Origin: Aplectana chamaeleonis
Lineage: Eukaryota > Nematoda > Chromadorea > Rhabditida > Cosmocercidae
Direction of reading: 5' to 3'
Assembly (NCBI GenBank): GCA_029168955.1
Contig: JAPDOI010000151.1
Coordinates: 434,001-498,000, forward strand
Length of the DNA stretch: 64,000 bases
The translations under genes were made by a program, and so were the position numbers. The first letter of the stretch is position 1; each line of letters opens with the position of its first letter. The notes beneath the pieces are model-generated. The model was not told the DNA's origin and did no database searches. It worked only from the letters and a program-made list of their open reading frames with translations. This document shows positions 33,176 through 44,514 of the stretch, piece by piece.

Positions 33176-33780
33176 TATTAAGTCAAGTCAATGCTTATCT
33201 GTGAGAGAATTACACACTTATGACAGTGGTGTCTCTGAAATCGCTCAAGGCCCTCTAAAAGAATACTATGGCTTTTTGAAAGTGCCTATAGTTTAAGGGC
33301 GTAAATTTAGTGGACGAGTTCTCTCAGGCCAATATTGCTCTTCATTAGCAGTCGCTGCAGGAGAGTCACAAGTTTCTTCATGTCTCAACGTGCCAACTTC
33401 TTGAGTATTCAGCGCGATGGACGGTGTGGATGAACGGTCGCTGCTGCCTGTTTAGGAGGGCCCCTTCTACTTGGACAGAGTGGACACCGTCGATAACATC
33501 GTTTGTTGTAGTGTACAACACGAGAGGCTCCATTAGAGCTGTCTTCAAAGTTCATTTGCCTTTTTCAACACACCGCAAAGGACTGTGATTCTTTGTAGTG
33601 CTTCAGTCTTTTGTTGACAGCTTTTGGAAACGTTTCGACGCCCTACTTGGCCCGTGAAGTGCCGCATTTCTAGAGCTCGTTCAATAAGGTTCTGGGTATG
33701 CTGCTACCTACGTTTGAAAGGAAGAACCTGGTTGAGCACAAAAAAACTTCAGTTATAAACATCCGTCCTTCTCCAGGAGT
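33176..33780. other. Partial family H similarity, otherwise no gene
   Basis: 33215-33370 shares GGTGTCTCTGAAATCGCT and GGACGAGTTCTCTCAGGCC with family H. The remainder is unassigned. Confidence 0.4.
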
Positions 33781-33850
33781 CACTAGATGAGGAGAAGATG
33801 AGGATAATTGAGATAATTGGGATAATGAGACAGATGAGGATAATTGGGTA
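33781..33850. repeat. GATAATTG-type short tandem array
   Basis: GAGGATAATTGAGATAATTG and GGATAATGAGACAGATGAGG form a degenerate array with about 9-bp periodicity. Confidence 0.55.
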
Positions 33851-33989
33851 CAACATATTCTCCTCGGAGCTTGACGAAATCCCGATTCGGTACAACAGAC
33901 TTTCCCGGCGCTCGGCGCACTGCTAGTTGGGCCAACACACTTTCTCCGGCGCTCGGAGCACCTTCATTCGGGTACCGCACGCCTTCCCG

Positions 33990-34294
33990 GTGTCAGGCCC
34001 TCCCTTGTTTACGTTAATTTTTTAGCGTGGAGGAATTGATCGCTAGAAGGATGATACCTATCAGTCACGCGATCAGCTCACCTGTCAGCACTTTCTTGAC
34101 TTGATCATTCGTGTAATCTGAGTCTTCATTTGTTCATTCCGAGGAGGTGGATCAGGGACACCAGGCTTGTCTGGGGCACCAAAGCGCTTGTTTGCAGCCT
34201 TTATTCTGCCGCTCCTGGCTCGTTTTCTTTTTTTCCCTTTTTTTCTTTTTTTCGAAAGTCAACGAGGATGATCATCGTGAACGCTACCTTTAAG
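33990..34294 (+). repeat. Dispersed family G, right part
   Basis: It starts within AGGCCCTCCCTTGTTTACG, continues through GCGTGGAGGAATTGATCGCT, and ends at the family terminus ATCGTGAACGCTACCTTTAA. A pyrimidine-rich run lies near 34220-34255. Confidence 0.6.
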
Positions 34295-34639
34295 GCTCGT
34301 CGCCCGTTGATTGTAAGAATGACCACATCGGTTTTGCTTAGTCACTGAAGGCTAGCCGACGAGGTGCCCGAATCAGCGTTTCACGCCAAGCAGCGTAGAT
34401 TTCAGAAGCCCAACTCATACATCTTGGGCACGTACACCAGTTTCTCCTCATGTATGCTGTCCGCACGGCTCTAATGCAATTGTCGAGGAACTGCTAGACT
34501 GATGCACCCCTTGCGGTATAACATTTCGGTAGCACTGTTTCACTCATACATATTTCGGCGCTCACCCTCGCCTCAGTGAACTGATCCAGACTATTCTATG
34601 GCGGCCAGCTCGTGAGCGGCATGACGGACGACAATCGCC

Positions 34640-34856
34640 GCAGGGCCAGGCAGACCGTTGTTCAAGACATCAACAACGCTACGTCCCCCCACTTGGAGAT
34701 CAAAATTTTCAAAAAATGTCCAAAACTTTTACGTTCCCCCCCCAGTTCTGAGAAATATTTAAGTTTCTGCGGTCATAATTTTCAAAAAAAAGTTTCCATT
34801 CTGACTTTTTCAAAATAATTACTGCACTCCCTATCTGACTGAAGAGAATCGGGGAG
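34640..34856 (+). repeat. Dispersed repeat family R, copy 2
   Basis: GGCCAGGCAGACCGTTGTTC ... TTTTTCAAAATAATTAC ... CCCTATCTGACTGAAG matches 26018-26212 in order and orientation. Confidence 0.6.
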
Positions 34857-35088
34857 TGTAGTTTCGACTTGCTGTTCACTATAGAGCAACAAAATCTGTA
34901 TTGAGAGAGAAGTGAATAAAATTGTGACACAGGCTCACAAGATACACTAAAAAAATCGACGCATTTTGATGATGTTTCTGTGAGAGCAGTGACTGGTAGC
35001 ACTATCAAATAGGCTGAAGTCTACATTTTGACGGATAAGGAACCTCTAACTAGGGTTGCTTCGAGACCTCCGTGCGGGTGGAATCCTT

Positions 35089-35206
35089 GGCTGGGATTCA
35101 TGAACGGCAAACCGTGGGCTACATTTGGGTTTGCCGCAGAAATAGCATGCAGTTTTTGGAGACAAACCCAACTTTAGCCCATGGTTTGCATTCATGAATC
35201 CCAGCC
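35089..35206. mobile_element. Short foldback MITE
   Basis: GGCTGGGATTCATGAACGGC and ...TGCATTCATGAATCCCAGCC are inverse ends; the pairing continues through CAAACCGTGGGCTA / TAGCCCATGGTTTG and GGGTTTG / CAAACCC, giving 45-bp arms around a spacer of about 30 bp. Confidence 0.75.
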
Positions 35207-36169
35207 CTTATGTGGGTGCATAAACCTTCACAAGTGTAAAAAAGTTTGATTTCCGTGTAGTATTGTTGAATCGGAAGGAGTGCGAGCACGGGTGGGAGAG
35301 GGATATCACCGGCAACGGTTTTGCGGTTCCCTTTGCGGCTCGGTCTGGCTTTGGAGCGCGGTATTTTTTGGTGGCTCGCGGAAAAATGCATATTGAAATA
35401 CTGCTCTCAACTGAATTGCGGATTCTCCGGGCGATCATACAACAGTTTGTGGTGAAAATTTGAATACTGAATAATATATGACTATTACATCGTTATGTGA
35501 AGATACTTTCCCCATATGTACTGTTGCGGTGCTGTGCTATTGTTCTATTTGCTCTTTGATGTTTTTGTTGTTATTACAATATGTAAGACAACCGCGTCCG
35601 AACTCCATGTTCCAAGGGCTGTTTTCCTCACAAAAAGAAAAACGCGACCGAAAACACCGCAATTTTATTTAGTTTTGGCCCGAAACCTTTATGTCCGCCC
35701 CCATGAAAACTATAAAGTTCAAAATTTTTACGTGCTCCCTGTTGTCCAGCAGGTCAACGCGCGCCCTATCCTGGATCGTCGCTTATTTGGTGAACCACGT
35801 GTGCTTGCCGTAAGCTGCCTTCCGTCTTTGTAAGTTCTGTAATCTGACCTTAGCAGGCGCGGAGCGGCTAGAAAAACTATCCCAAAGAAGTCCGAAGCTG
35901 TCTGCAGCCACTACAGCATTTGTAGGTTCACTGCTGAATCCGTCTTGGGCACTTGCTAGTCTCGTATTTCAATAGGAACAGTTCCGCTAACAGAGTTCCG
36001 ATGGGCGTATGCAGAGGGATCTTGCGACAGCTGAAACCACTGTGGGAATGAAGAATGGAGAGTGATGATTGCTAAAGTCTGTCCGAATCAGACTGTGCGC
36101 CTAATCGGTCAGCGGGCATGTTGCTCGTGTCATTTTCCGGACCTGTGATTCGATTGGCAGAAATATTAA
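35207..36169. other. No recognisable gene
   Basis: A plus frame at 35516-35833 begins with a hydrophobic stretch (VLLFYLLFDVFVVITI) but has no other support as a gene. A single MITE-V-like end (AGTCTGTCCGAATCAGA) is present near 36074. Confidence 0.3.
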
Positions 36170-36372
36170 AGGCAGCGTTCACGATGATCATCCTCGGTGA
36201 CTTTCCACAGTGGAATGATAGGCGAGAAGGATCCAAGGCTACCAGTATCGGAAAAAAAGGTAGAAAACGAGCCAGGACTGGCAAAGTAACAGCTGCAAAC
36301 AGGCGTTTTGGTGTGCCAGAACCGCCCTGTGCTCCAGTTACGTCCCCCTCGTGAATAAGTGAACACACAGAT
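36170..36372 (-). repeat. Dispersed family G, inverted partial copy
   Basis: It begins with the terminus AGGCAGCGTTCACGATGATC and proceeds as the reverse complement of the right half of 22629-23072. The similarity breaks where family I starts (GTCACGGCGAACC). Confidence 0.6.
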
Positions 36373-36895
36373 TGTCACGGCGAACCGCGACTAAAATTGA
36401 AAGAGGAGAGACGTCACTAATCAACTTACCGCGCTCCAGGGATAATTTAGCCGCGCGCGGTCGCAACGCACGGAACTTTCTGGAGGGAAGGGGGAGGCAT
36501 CGAGTTGTGTTGAAACACATCTTTCTCTTCTCATGGTCCCGTCATAGCCACCCCTGTTTTTGGTGGCTTTTTTTTCATTTTGTACACGCACCTTCCTGCT
36601 CGGCTCACCTCCTTTCCAGGGTTTGAGCTATCATCCGTGACTAATGTCTCGGATAGCTCCCCGGTTGTGCTCGATTGACAAGCCGCGCCTAATTAGACCA
36701 ATTTTTTTGGAGAGGTATCTGTGCAAATTTTATGTTGAAGATTCCCCCTTCACTTATTGAAGGGCCAATTTTGTTACACATCGTGTACGTGTCAGTTATA
36801 TTTATTGCTTGTTATTGGGGTTGCTGGTGGCACTCTTTTTTTGTGGTTGCTGTGGATCGGCCTTGTTGGTGCGCGACCGTGTGATGTTCTCTCAG
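36373..36895 (+). repeat. Dispersed repeat family I, copy 1
   Basis: Shares GTCACGGCGAACCGCGACTA, GAGGCATCGAGTTGTGTTGA and CCTTCACTTATTGAAGGGCC with 46214-46640. Its right part (CGTGTACGTGTCAGTTATAT) matches sequence around 53120-53136 and 53399-53450 and serves as the empty site for the MITE there. No coding motif. Confidence 0.65.
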
Positions 36896-36926
36896 TTCTG
36901 TGAGGTAAAGTGTGTCCGAATGAGAC

Positions 36927-37520
36927 CTTTTGATTCGAAATTTTCCCCTAGGATTCGAAACTTGCCTCGATTTCGTTTTTAATTTGGGATTGTTCATAGC
37001 ACTCCCCCTCTCTAGGTACAAGGTTTTAAGGGGGTTTAAAAAGGGGTTTCATTGAAAAATGCTCTCCGAAATCACCCTTTTCGACGCCTGAGGGGGGGCT
37101 TTTGATTCGAAATTTTCCCCTAGGGTTCAAAACCTGCCTCGATTTGGTTTTTAATTTGGGATTGTTCATAGCACTCTCCTTCTCTAGGTACCAGGTTTTA
37201 TGGGGGTTTAAAAAGGGGTTTCATTGAAAAATGCTCTCCAAAATCACCCTTTTCGACGCCTGACGGAGACCTTTTGATTCGAAATTTTCCCTTAGGGTTC
37301 AAAACTTGCCTCGATTTGGTTTTTAATTTGGGATTGTTCATAGCACTCTCCTTCTCTAGGTACCAGGTTTTATGGGGGTTTAGAAAGGGATTTCATTGAA
37401 AAATGCACTCCGAAATTATCCTTTTTGACGCCCTGAGGGGGGCCTTTTGATTCGAAATTTTCCCCTAGGGTTCAAAACTTGCCTCGATTTGGTTTCCAAT
37501 TTGGGATTGTTCATATCACT
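36927..37520 (+). repeat. Left array, 172-173-bp unit, about 3.4 copies
   Basis: Each unit begins CTTTTGATTCGAAATTTTCC and includes TCTAGGTACCAGGTTTTA and CACCCTTTTCGACGCC. The spacing of unit starts is 172, 172 and 173 bp. Units differ by scattered substitutions only. Confidence 0.9.
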
Positions 37521-37528
37521 CTCAAAAA

Positions 37529-39281
37529 GTGCCAGAGGACCGTGGGATGAAATACGGCCCGAAGGCGAAGGTGATTATCTCCCGTGTGGCACATTTTTTC
37601 GAGGAAATGAAGAGCTTGTTCGGCAGCACATGCTATGGGACGATCTTTGACTGCCCCAGCGAACTTACCGCGGCAGCCACAGGTGTAAGTTCGCGAATGG
37701 TTTGCCGTCTCAAAAATGCTGGGCAAGTTGCTGCACCCGTCCGCTTTCCTAGAAACGGCCCAAGAAAGCATCACACCAGGCAGTTGGAAAGGATGGCGCT
37801 GCTGCTCAAGTATGGAAACATTTAGGGAGAGTCTCTCCGATGTTATATCCATGGCAAGTTGGAGATGGAGCAGGATATAACCATCAAGAAACTCTAGCAC
37901 GTCTTCAGAGCTCTGCATGCCGATTTCGTCCTCTCGAAAACGACCCTGCACTACCTGGTCCGAGCCTTAGTGTTCACGTTCAAGACTGTGATCGGACAAC
38001 GCTACATCTTCGAGCGCCCCGACATAGCCAGCAGGCGTAGGCAGTACCTTCGCAAGATCAATGAGGCCAGAACGAGAGGAGACAGCGTCGTATATATGGA
38101 CGAGACGTGGGTCTTCGAAGGAATGGTCAAGCGGAGAAGATGGTGAGGCCAGAATATTCCATGCTTTCCGCCAGCAGAAGTGATGAATATGTACTCCTGT
38201 GGGAGGACGGCAGGAAAAAATAAGGGGCGGCGAGGAACTGTGATTGGGGCTATTACTCTCAATGGTGTGGTTCCCAATTGCACGCGGGTCCTCATCAGCC
38301 GCCACAGGAGGGGGGACGATGTCCACGATAGGATGAATGCCGAGGTATTCGACGACTGGTTGATAGCGTCGATTCCACATATGAAGGAATTCGCAAACGG
38401 CCAGAATGTCACTCTTGTGATCGACTATGCCCCATATCACACCAGGGCACTCGAAAAGGTGAGCTTGGCAGAACCATTACATATATCAGCGCCATGCGAA
38501 TTGCTTCAGATACCAACAACAAAATCATCCACTAAGCAGGATATGAGTGAGTGGCTGTCAGCGAAAGGGATTGTTGTACCCAACCAAATCACGAAGGAGA
38601 GGTTATGGGTTGAAGTGAGTCTCCGCTCTAACTTTATCCAATTAAGTCATGGCTAAACAAGGAAGCAGCCGTTTGTTTTTCAGCGAAGAGCGGTAATGCT
38701 CGGAGACAAGGTGTCCGCACTGAACTCACTATAGCCTTCAACAATCACTTTTCTATGCTTATCAAGGTGCAAAACTTCATCCAACGTGCTGGTGGCTTGG
38801 AATCCTTGAGAGTATTCGCACTCGAGCGCATATGTCACGAGATGGGCATCAGTGTGATTCGACTCCCACCTTACCACTACTTTTTCAATCCTATTGAGAT
38901 GTGTTGGAGTCAGCTGAAAGGGCATGTCAATAGGATTGGAACACCATCCGACAGCCTTGAAACAAAATCTTTTTTTTTGCACAGTAATTATAACGTGGGT
39001 AATGGAAATAGTCCACTTGTATATTTAAGGTCCGGGCACGAATCCCCGAGTGGATGGGAAGAGACCACCCTAGAGTGCTATGCGAAGGTTGTTTCCGACA
39101 TGTAAAGTGGGAAGAGGACTGTGCTATGCAGAAGGAGGTGGTTGACCTGCAGCACAGGGCAGATGTGGCTGGAGAGGGTGTGCAAGGTGAGTCATCTTCC
39201 TCGTCATCATACGATACGGGGGATGAGTCAGACCTCGACACATCTTTTGAGTTTTTGTCAGATTACACTTTAGAACTGTAA
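37529..39281 (+). pseudogene. Tc1/IS630-like DDE transposase gene
   Basis: The first exon-like frame, from 37529, has a GVSSRMVCRLKNAGQV helix-turn-helix. A second stretch contains TVIGQRYIFERPDIASRR and VVYMDETW, with the first catalytic Asp at 38099-38101. Next come GRRGTVIGAITLNGVVP and VTLVIDYAPYH (second Asp at 38423-38425). A 51-nt intron (38459-38509, GTGAGC...CTTCAG) leads to IPTTKSSTKQDMSEWL. The last part has VIRLPPYHYFFNPIEMCW with the catalytic Glu at 38896-38898, then a tail with a serine run and acidic residues ending at 39281. An in-frame TGA at 38144-38146 between the two Asps, and frame changes near 37826 and 39100, suggest it is dead unless these fall in unseen introns. All three catalytic residues survive. 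Confidence 0.82.
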
Positions 39282-40295
39282 ATAGATAGTTTATTTATAG
39301 ATATTGTTGTAGAAATTTGTTGAATAGCTTGTTCATTCGTTAGACTTGTTACTTACTAACCTGTTGTAAAGTTCCCATCTCTAATCAAATCACTTTATTT
39401 TATTGTTATTCACATCAGTTTACTTTCATACTTACTAGTCACTTCGTTCAAACGGTTCACCACCAACACTCCAGTAGTGTTGTATTTTTATCTTTTCCTC
39501 ACCACTTTGTTTTTCACCTTCTTTTCTTGTTATTCACATCAATTTGCATTCAAACTTACGAGTCCCTTCATTGTAATGGTTCATTAATGATCTCTGGTTA
39601 CCTGTTTTATTGCTCTCATACTTTACTATTTATTTCAACGTTTGCTTTAAATAATTTCAACATTATTGTCTTCGTATGTAATGTTAATTCTTTCATGTGT
39701 GGTGTGACTTTGTACACCGAAACTGGGCCGGAAGCTTCCTTCGTAGCGTTCAGTAAGGAGCTGCGGTGCAGACCCACCAAGCTAGCGTTATGGCCATTGC
39801 GAGTAGCCAAACGCTAGTTAAGGGTGGGTGCAGGCCATACCTGGAATTGGAGACTGATGAAAATAATTCTCTCCGGTAATAGCTTAATGTGATTCTCGAA
39901 GCTCATGAGGACGCACACTGAGACAATACCTCCCTCAGTACTTCACCGATGTCAATCGCCGACACGTCACGAGAGAATGCATGGACCCAGGACAAATGGG
40001 AATTAGGGTATTCGTGTTTATTCTCCATGGCAGTGACGAAGAGGACCACCTGCATAACCAGTGGTTCATCAACCTCACCAAATGGGATTGCACACGATTG
40101 ATAGGGGAGGGGAAGATGAAAGGGTAAAATTCACAAGTGACAAGGCAACAGTTGGACATGCACACGATACAGCATGCTCATAAAAAGAAGCTCACCGAAT
40201 CAAGGTGAAATGGATTCTGGGAGCCTGCAATACAAAAAAGCCAGAATGTAACCTCCTTCTTCTGAACTTTCGCTCTTTACTATCAATTTACGATC
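39282..40295. other. Non-coding interior of the transposon
   Basis: AT-rich sequence downstream of the transposase. A small hairpin lies around 39763-39829 (GCAGACCCACCAAGCTAGCG / CGCTAGTTAAGGGTGGGTGC). No other gene seen. Confidence 0.45.
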
Positions 40296-40925
40296 TTTTC
40301 GAATTAAAAGCCCCCCCCCCACCTCACGGCGTCGAAAAGGGTGATTTTGGAGAGCGTTTTTCAATGAAACTCCTTTAACCCCCCCATAAAACCTGGTACC
40401 TAGAGAAGGAGAGTAATATGAACAATCCCAAATTAAAAACCAAATCGAGGCATGTTTCGAATCCTAGGGGGAAATTTCGAATCAAAAGGTCCCCCTCAGG
40501 CGTCGAAAAGGGTGATTCTGGAGAGCATTTTTCAATGAAACACCTTTATAAACTCCTATAAAAACTGGTACCTAGAGATGGGGAAGTGATATGAACAATC
40601 CCAAATTAAAAACCAAATCGAGGCAAGTTTCGAATCCTAGGGGAAAATTTCGAATAAAAAGGTCCCCCTCAGGCGTCAAAAAGGGTTTTTGGAGAGCATT
40701 TTTCAATGAAACCCCTTTATAAACCCCTTGAAACCTGGTACCTAGAGATGGGGAGTGCTATGAACAATCCCAAATTAAAAACTAAATCGAGGCAAGTTTC
40801 GAATCCCAGGGGGAATTTTTGAATCAAATGGTCCCCAACAGGCGTCTAAAAGGGTGATTTTTGGAGAGCAGTTTTTAGTGAAACCCCTTTATAAACCCCC
40901 ATCAAGCCTGGTACCTAGAGATGAA
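40296..40925 (-). repeat. Right array, inverted 172-bp units, about 3.6 copies
   Basis: Unit ends (…TTCGAATCAAAAG) fall at 40310, 40488, 40661 and 40830, spaced 178, 173 and 169 bp; the innermost unit carries a poly-C expansion (40311-40320). The sequence is the reverse complement of the left-array unit. Confidence 0.88.
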
Positions 40926-41096
40926 GAGTGGTAAGGGCTATCCTGAACTGGTAATGTTTCAGTTTTTAGACCTAGGTTCCAATCCAACATCTCAGGCAAA
41001 CTGGGGATCGGAACCCCGTTCGACAGCCGTCGGAGCGGTCGAGGACGTCGGCTTCGATAGCTAAAAAGGGCGGAGTCGTTCCCCCTGCTGCTGCCG

Positions 41097-41345
41097 TAGG
41101 TGCCCCTGCAGCCGCGTTCCGTGCCCCTGCTCCGGAACTTTTAAGGTGCCCCTGCTGCCGCGTTCGGTGCCCCTGCACCAGCTCTTTTAAAAATGCATCT
41201 GCTGCCGCCTTCGGCGCCCCTGCTCCGGCACTTTAAACGTGCCCCTGCAGCTGCGTTCGATGCCCCTGCTCCGGCATTTTCAAGGTGCCTCTGCTGCCAC
41301 GTTCCGTTCCCCTGCTCCGGCGCTTTTAGGATGCCTCTGTTGCCG
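41097..41345. repeat. GC-rich minisatellite, 47-bp unit, about five copies
   Basis: Units of the form GGTGCCCCTGCTGCCGCGTT...CCCCTGCTCCGGCACTTTTA recur every 46-48 bp. Because the unit is not a multiple of three, the reading frame rotates from unit to unit, so the Ala/Pro/Leu-rich frames crossing it are unlikely to be protein. Confidence 0.8.
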
Positions 41346-43825
41346 CCGTTTGAGGCCCTTCTCGGGCTTTTTCGACCCTACAGCTGCTTTCGAAGTCTCT
41401 AATCATGTGAGGGGAAACCATACAATGTAATAAGAATGGACAGAAGTTTCCAAGAATTTTTTATTTTTCTCATCGAGCCACAAACACCAACGTCGACACG
41501 AAAAGTAATGGTAGCGTCAACCATTAAAGGTGATTCGTAACTCAATCACAGCGAATGTAGCGTGTTCCGCCTTCTCCTCATTGTATCTTCAACCTTGCAC
41601 ATTCCGTTGAAGAAGTGGCGCATCTGAAAAAATGCAAAAATATCCGGCTACCATGTAGCATTAATGCTTCTTGCGCTAAAAATGGGGAAGTTGTCGCGAA
41701 GGATCGATTGAGTTTCCGTATTTTCTTAAGAAATATGCGACAGTTTATCTACTTGATGATGTTCCCCTCATCGCTTTATTACAATGTTCTTCCGGAACTA
41801 GTTTTGACAGTGGGGGAGGGGGGGAGGTCGAAGAATAATTTCATACCCATTCCATATTTTCTCCCCCCCCCCCCCTGGGGCACCGATCCTTCAGGGAAAA
41901 TCAGAGAACATTTTGCATTTATTTTATGAATCATAAAACCACAGGTCCAAACCTTTGGTCAAGGAAATCGATACTAGCTCTCTTAACCTCTCAATCGTCG
42001 GATTAAGAGCCAAAATTCTATTTCCTATTGTAGCTTGGTTGTTGTTGAATTGTATGATAGGGTGCAATTGTAAAATTTAGGGCATAACCTGAACTGAATG
42101 CGTAGAGCTGAGCTCAATTTCACACTTGCATTAGGCATCTTTCGTAGTCCTCAACGCGAGCGCAGCAGGCGCCCGGGACAGGCGGTGGACTATGAAACTT
42201 TTACCCGCGCTACACGCGCGGGTTGCACGTGCCGCCCATCCAGCACCGCCATAGCGGCACCGCGCGAACCGCCGTCACGGTTCCACAATTTGAATCAATA
42301 CTCGCGTCTAAGTTTAGGCCTACTCCAACATAAATAATTCTAGGACTATCCTACGCCACGGTATACGTAAATGCAAGCCTGTGTATGTCACAGTTGAGGC
42401 CCAACATAAACCCACATCGCCCTGGCGCCGCCACCAGAGATTTAACAGTTGTTTCCCGCGCGGGAAAAGTTCCATAGCGCACCGCTCATCCCGTTTCATA
42501 GCGCACACAGATACAGAAGCTAACTGAACGAAATAGAGAAATGACGGTTTGTTTTTTTATGGGCAGACGAATTGTAGAGGGGACGAATTACACCGCAGCA
42601 TGCTCGCGCGGCTGAAACAGCGAAATTTAGGGACAAAACGGTTGAAAGAGCGAAGCCGGCCTTTCCACAGCCTATACTGGAATGTTTACTCCGTCGGAAG
42701 CTCCAAAAACTAGCTAAAACACCGTATTCAAACGATCTCTCGACGAGTTTGTATCGGGAGGGGGGTGGAGTTCACGAATCTCAGGGCGGAGTTACCGAAA
42801 TTTCTGACTTGATATTGCTCAAATTTAGTAGTTTTGACTCGCTTCTGACGCTTCAAAAGTATATTCGCGAAGTCGAACCCGAATGTTATAGTCGGAGGTA
42901 TGTATACTGTTCAGTTATCTAGCCGACATTCTTGAAGACATTGAGCTTGAGAAGAATTTTAATAATGCTTTCAGGATGCTTTCCGATCGAATCTAAAACT
43001 TGACAAAAAAATATTCTTTTCATTGCCCAGTACGATCTGCTTGCCCGCTTTGACCCGAAATTTCGAAAAATGCGAGTTACCCCTACTGGAGAGATTTCGC
43101 GAACCCGTTTTGGTGTTGTGAACCAGTATTTATGGGTTCAAGTGTTCCATACACTTGAGCAGTCTTGACGAATATAAATAAGAGAACGAAAAGCATTAAA
43201 ACTTTTTCGGTGCCCAGAATTTCCTCTAAATTTCAAATTGAAATTCAACGCCAGTCGAGTTTTTTCGAGAAGATAGAGGACTTGTTATGTTTTCGAATGG
43301 TATACTACACCTGGTCGAAGGATCACAAACGGACAAGGGAAATTTTACTGACCGTTATTTGGTGCAGAACATACAAGCCAACGAAATAGTAAGTCGAAAA
43401 TCGAGAGGCTTGTTAAGTGCGCAAAATTTGATCAGAAATATGGAGGAAACAACTCACCGTTCTGAATGATGGTGGATACGCCTTTGATCCACACCAGTTT
43501 CAGCGGCAGTTGTGCTTTAAACGCGAATTGCCCGTCAGCGGAAATCGCTCTCTTTCAGGACGACAAGAATCCCTGGAAACAAAACCGTTTCTGAGGTTGC
43601 ACAGGTTTTGAATATCTTTCACAACCGGACTGTACAACTCGACCCCACTCTGATTTCAATCTAGTGCAAAATGCAGCTCAAATGCAACGTTCGCGATCAC
43701 CATTATCGTTGAGTTCTACAGTGAATTGAAAAACTAAAAGGATCTTTGAATCTTAATGTCGCAAGAATGGCGGAAAACGAACCAGGAATGGCAGACACAT
43801 GACTGCAAACAAGTTTTTTTTAGTC
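41346..43825. other. No recognisable gene
   Basis: 42160-42290 has GTGGACTATGAAAC and CAGCACCGCCATAGCGGC, shared with the hairpin region at 54480-54610. Frames up to 104 codons (41615-41929, plus; 43165-43389, plus) have no motif. A homopolymer C run lies at about 41865-41874. Confidence 0.35.
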
Positions 43826-44112
43826 TTTACTGTGCTTATCTGGGCCGAATTCCGGTCCGCAATTGCGTTTCGACACGCTTTACGGCCGCACGCTCCCGAG
43901 TCGGAAGAGCTTCCAGCGCCGCAGCCGCCGATCTGCTCACTCTATGTGGGCTTTTGAAACTGGAAATTAAGAAAAATTAGAGAAAATTGTATAAAAAAGC
44001 CACATCGAGTCGGCTTTGGCGCTGGAAACCCGACTGACTCGAGCGCGTGCGGCCGCAAAGCGTGCCGAGACGCATTTGCGGACCGGCATTTGGCCCAGAT
44101 AAGCACAGTAAA
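43826..44112. mobile_element. Foldback MITE with about 110-bp GC-rich arms
   Basis: The ends TTTACTGTGCTTATCTGGGC and GCCCAGATAAGCACAGTAAA are exact inverses. The inner pairing includes TTTCGACACGCTTTACGGCC versus GGCCGCAAAGCGTGCCGAGA. The loop is about 70 bp and AT-rich. Confidence 0.82.
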
Positions 44113-44330
44113 ACGCCTCACGTCCCCTTTCTGCCCCCTCGACGTGAAAAAATGACAACTTGATAATGTGGCAACAGCAAATAACCAAATCAAGAAGGTA
44201 CTGTCAATTGAGATATAACGATTAATTGCATTGATGTGTACCATTTTCTCTCAGCGGTCATTTCTGACACTCTCAGAAGTTGATAAGAACAAGGGTGGCT
44301 ATATTCTAGCCCAAAACCCTACATTCGGGT

Positions 44331-44514
44331 TGTTTTTAGACATATAGTTCAGTTCCACAATCGCGTTCAGTCCTCATTATCACAGTCGCAGAAGCAGAGC
44401 GGTTGTTCGTAAAAAATTGAACTAGAATCATTCTCAAAACAACCGCTCCGCTTCTACGATTGTGATAATGAGGGCTGAATGCGATTGCGGAACTGAACTA
44501 TATGTCTAAAAACA
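44331..44514. mobile_element. Foldback MITE family E, copy 2 (well preserved)
   Basis: The ends TGTTTTTAGACATATAGTTC and GAACTATATGTCTAAAAACA are exact inverses, and the arms run inward through TTCCACAATCGC and TCATTATCACAGTCG. The palindrome extends about 12 bp further on each side than in the copy at 11964-12124. Confidence 0.82.

Larger units (their letters stand above)
36926..40925 (+). mobile_element. Tc1/IS630-like transposon with inverted arrays of a 172-bp tandem repeat
   Basis: A DDE transposase gene (37529-39281) lies between two arrays of the same repeat in opposite orientation: 36927-37520 and 40296-40925. Units start at 36927, 37099, 37271 and 37444 on the left; matching unit ends fall at 40310, 40488, 40661 and 40830 on the right. 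The right array stops about 75 bp short of the left array's outer limit. The arrays look like multimerised terminal inverted repeats. The exact ends and a target duplication could not be fixed; a MITE-V-like end (AGTGTGTCCGAATGAGA) abuts the left border. Confidence 0.7.

Noticed and set aside
36927..37520. CRISPR-like regular repeats
   Set aside because: Units of 172 bp repeat head to tail with no unique spacers, and the genome is eukaryotic.
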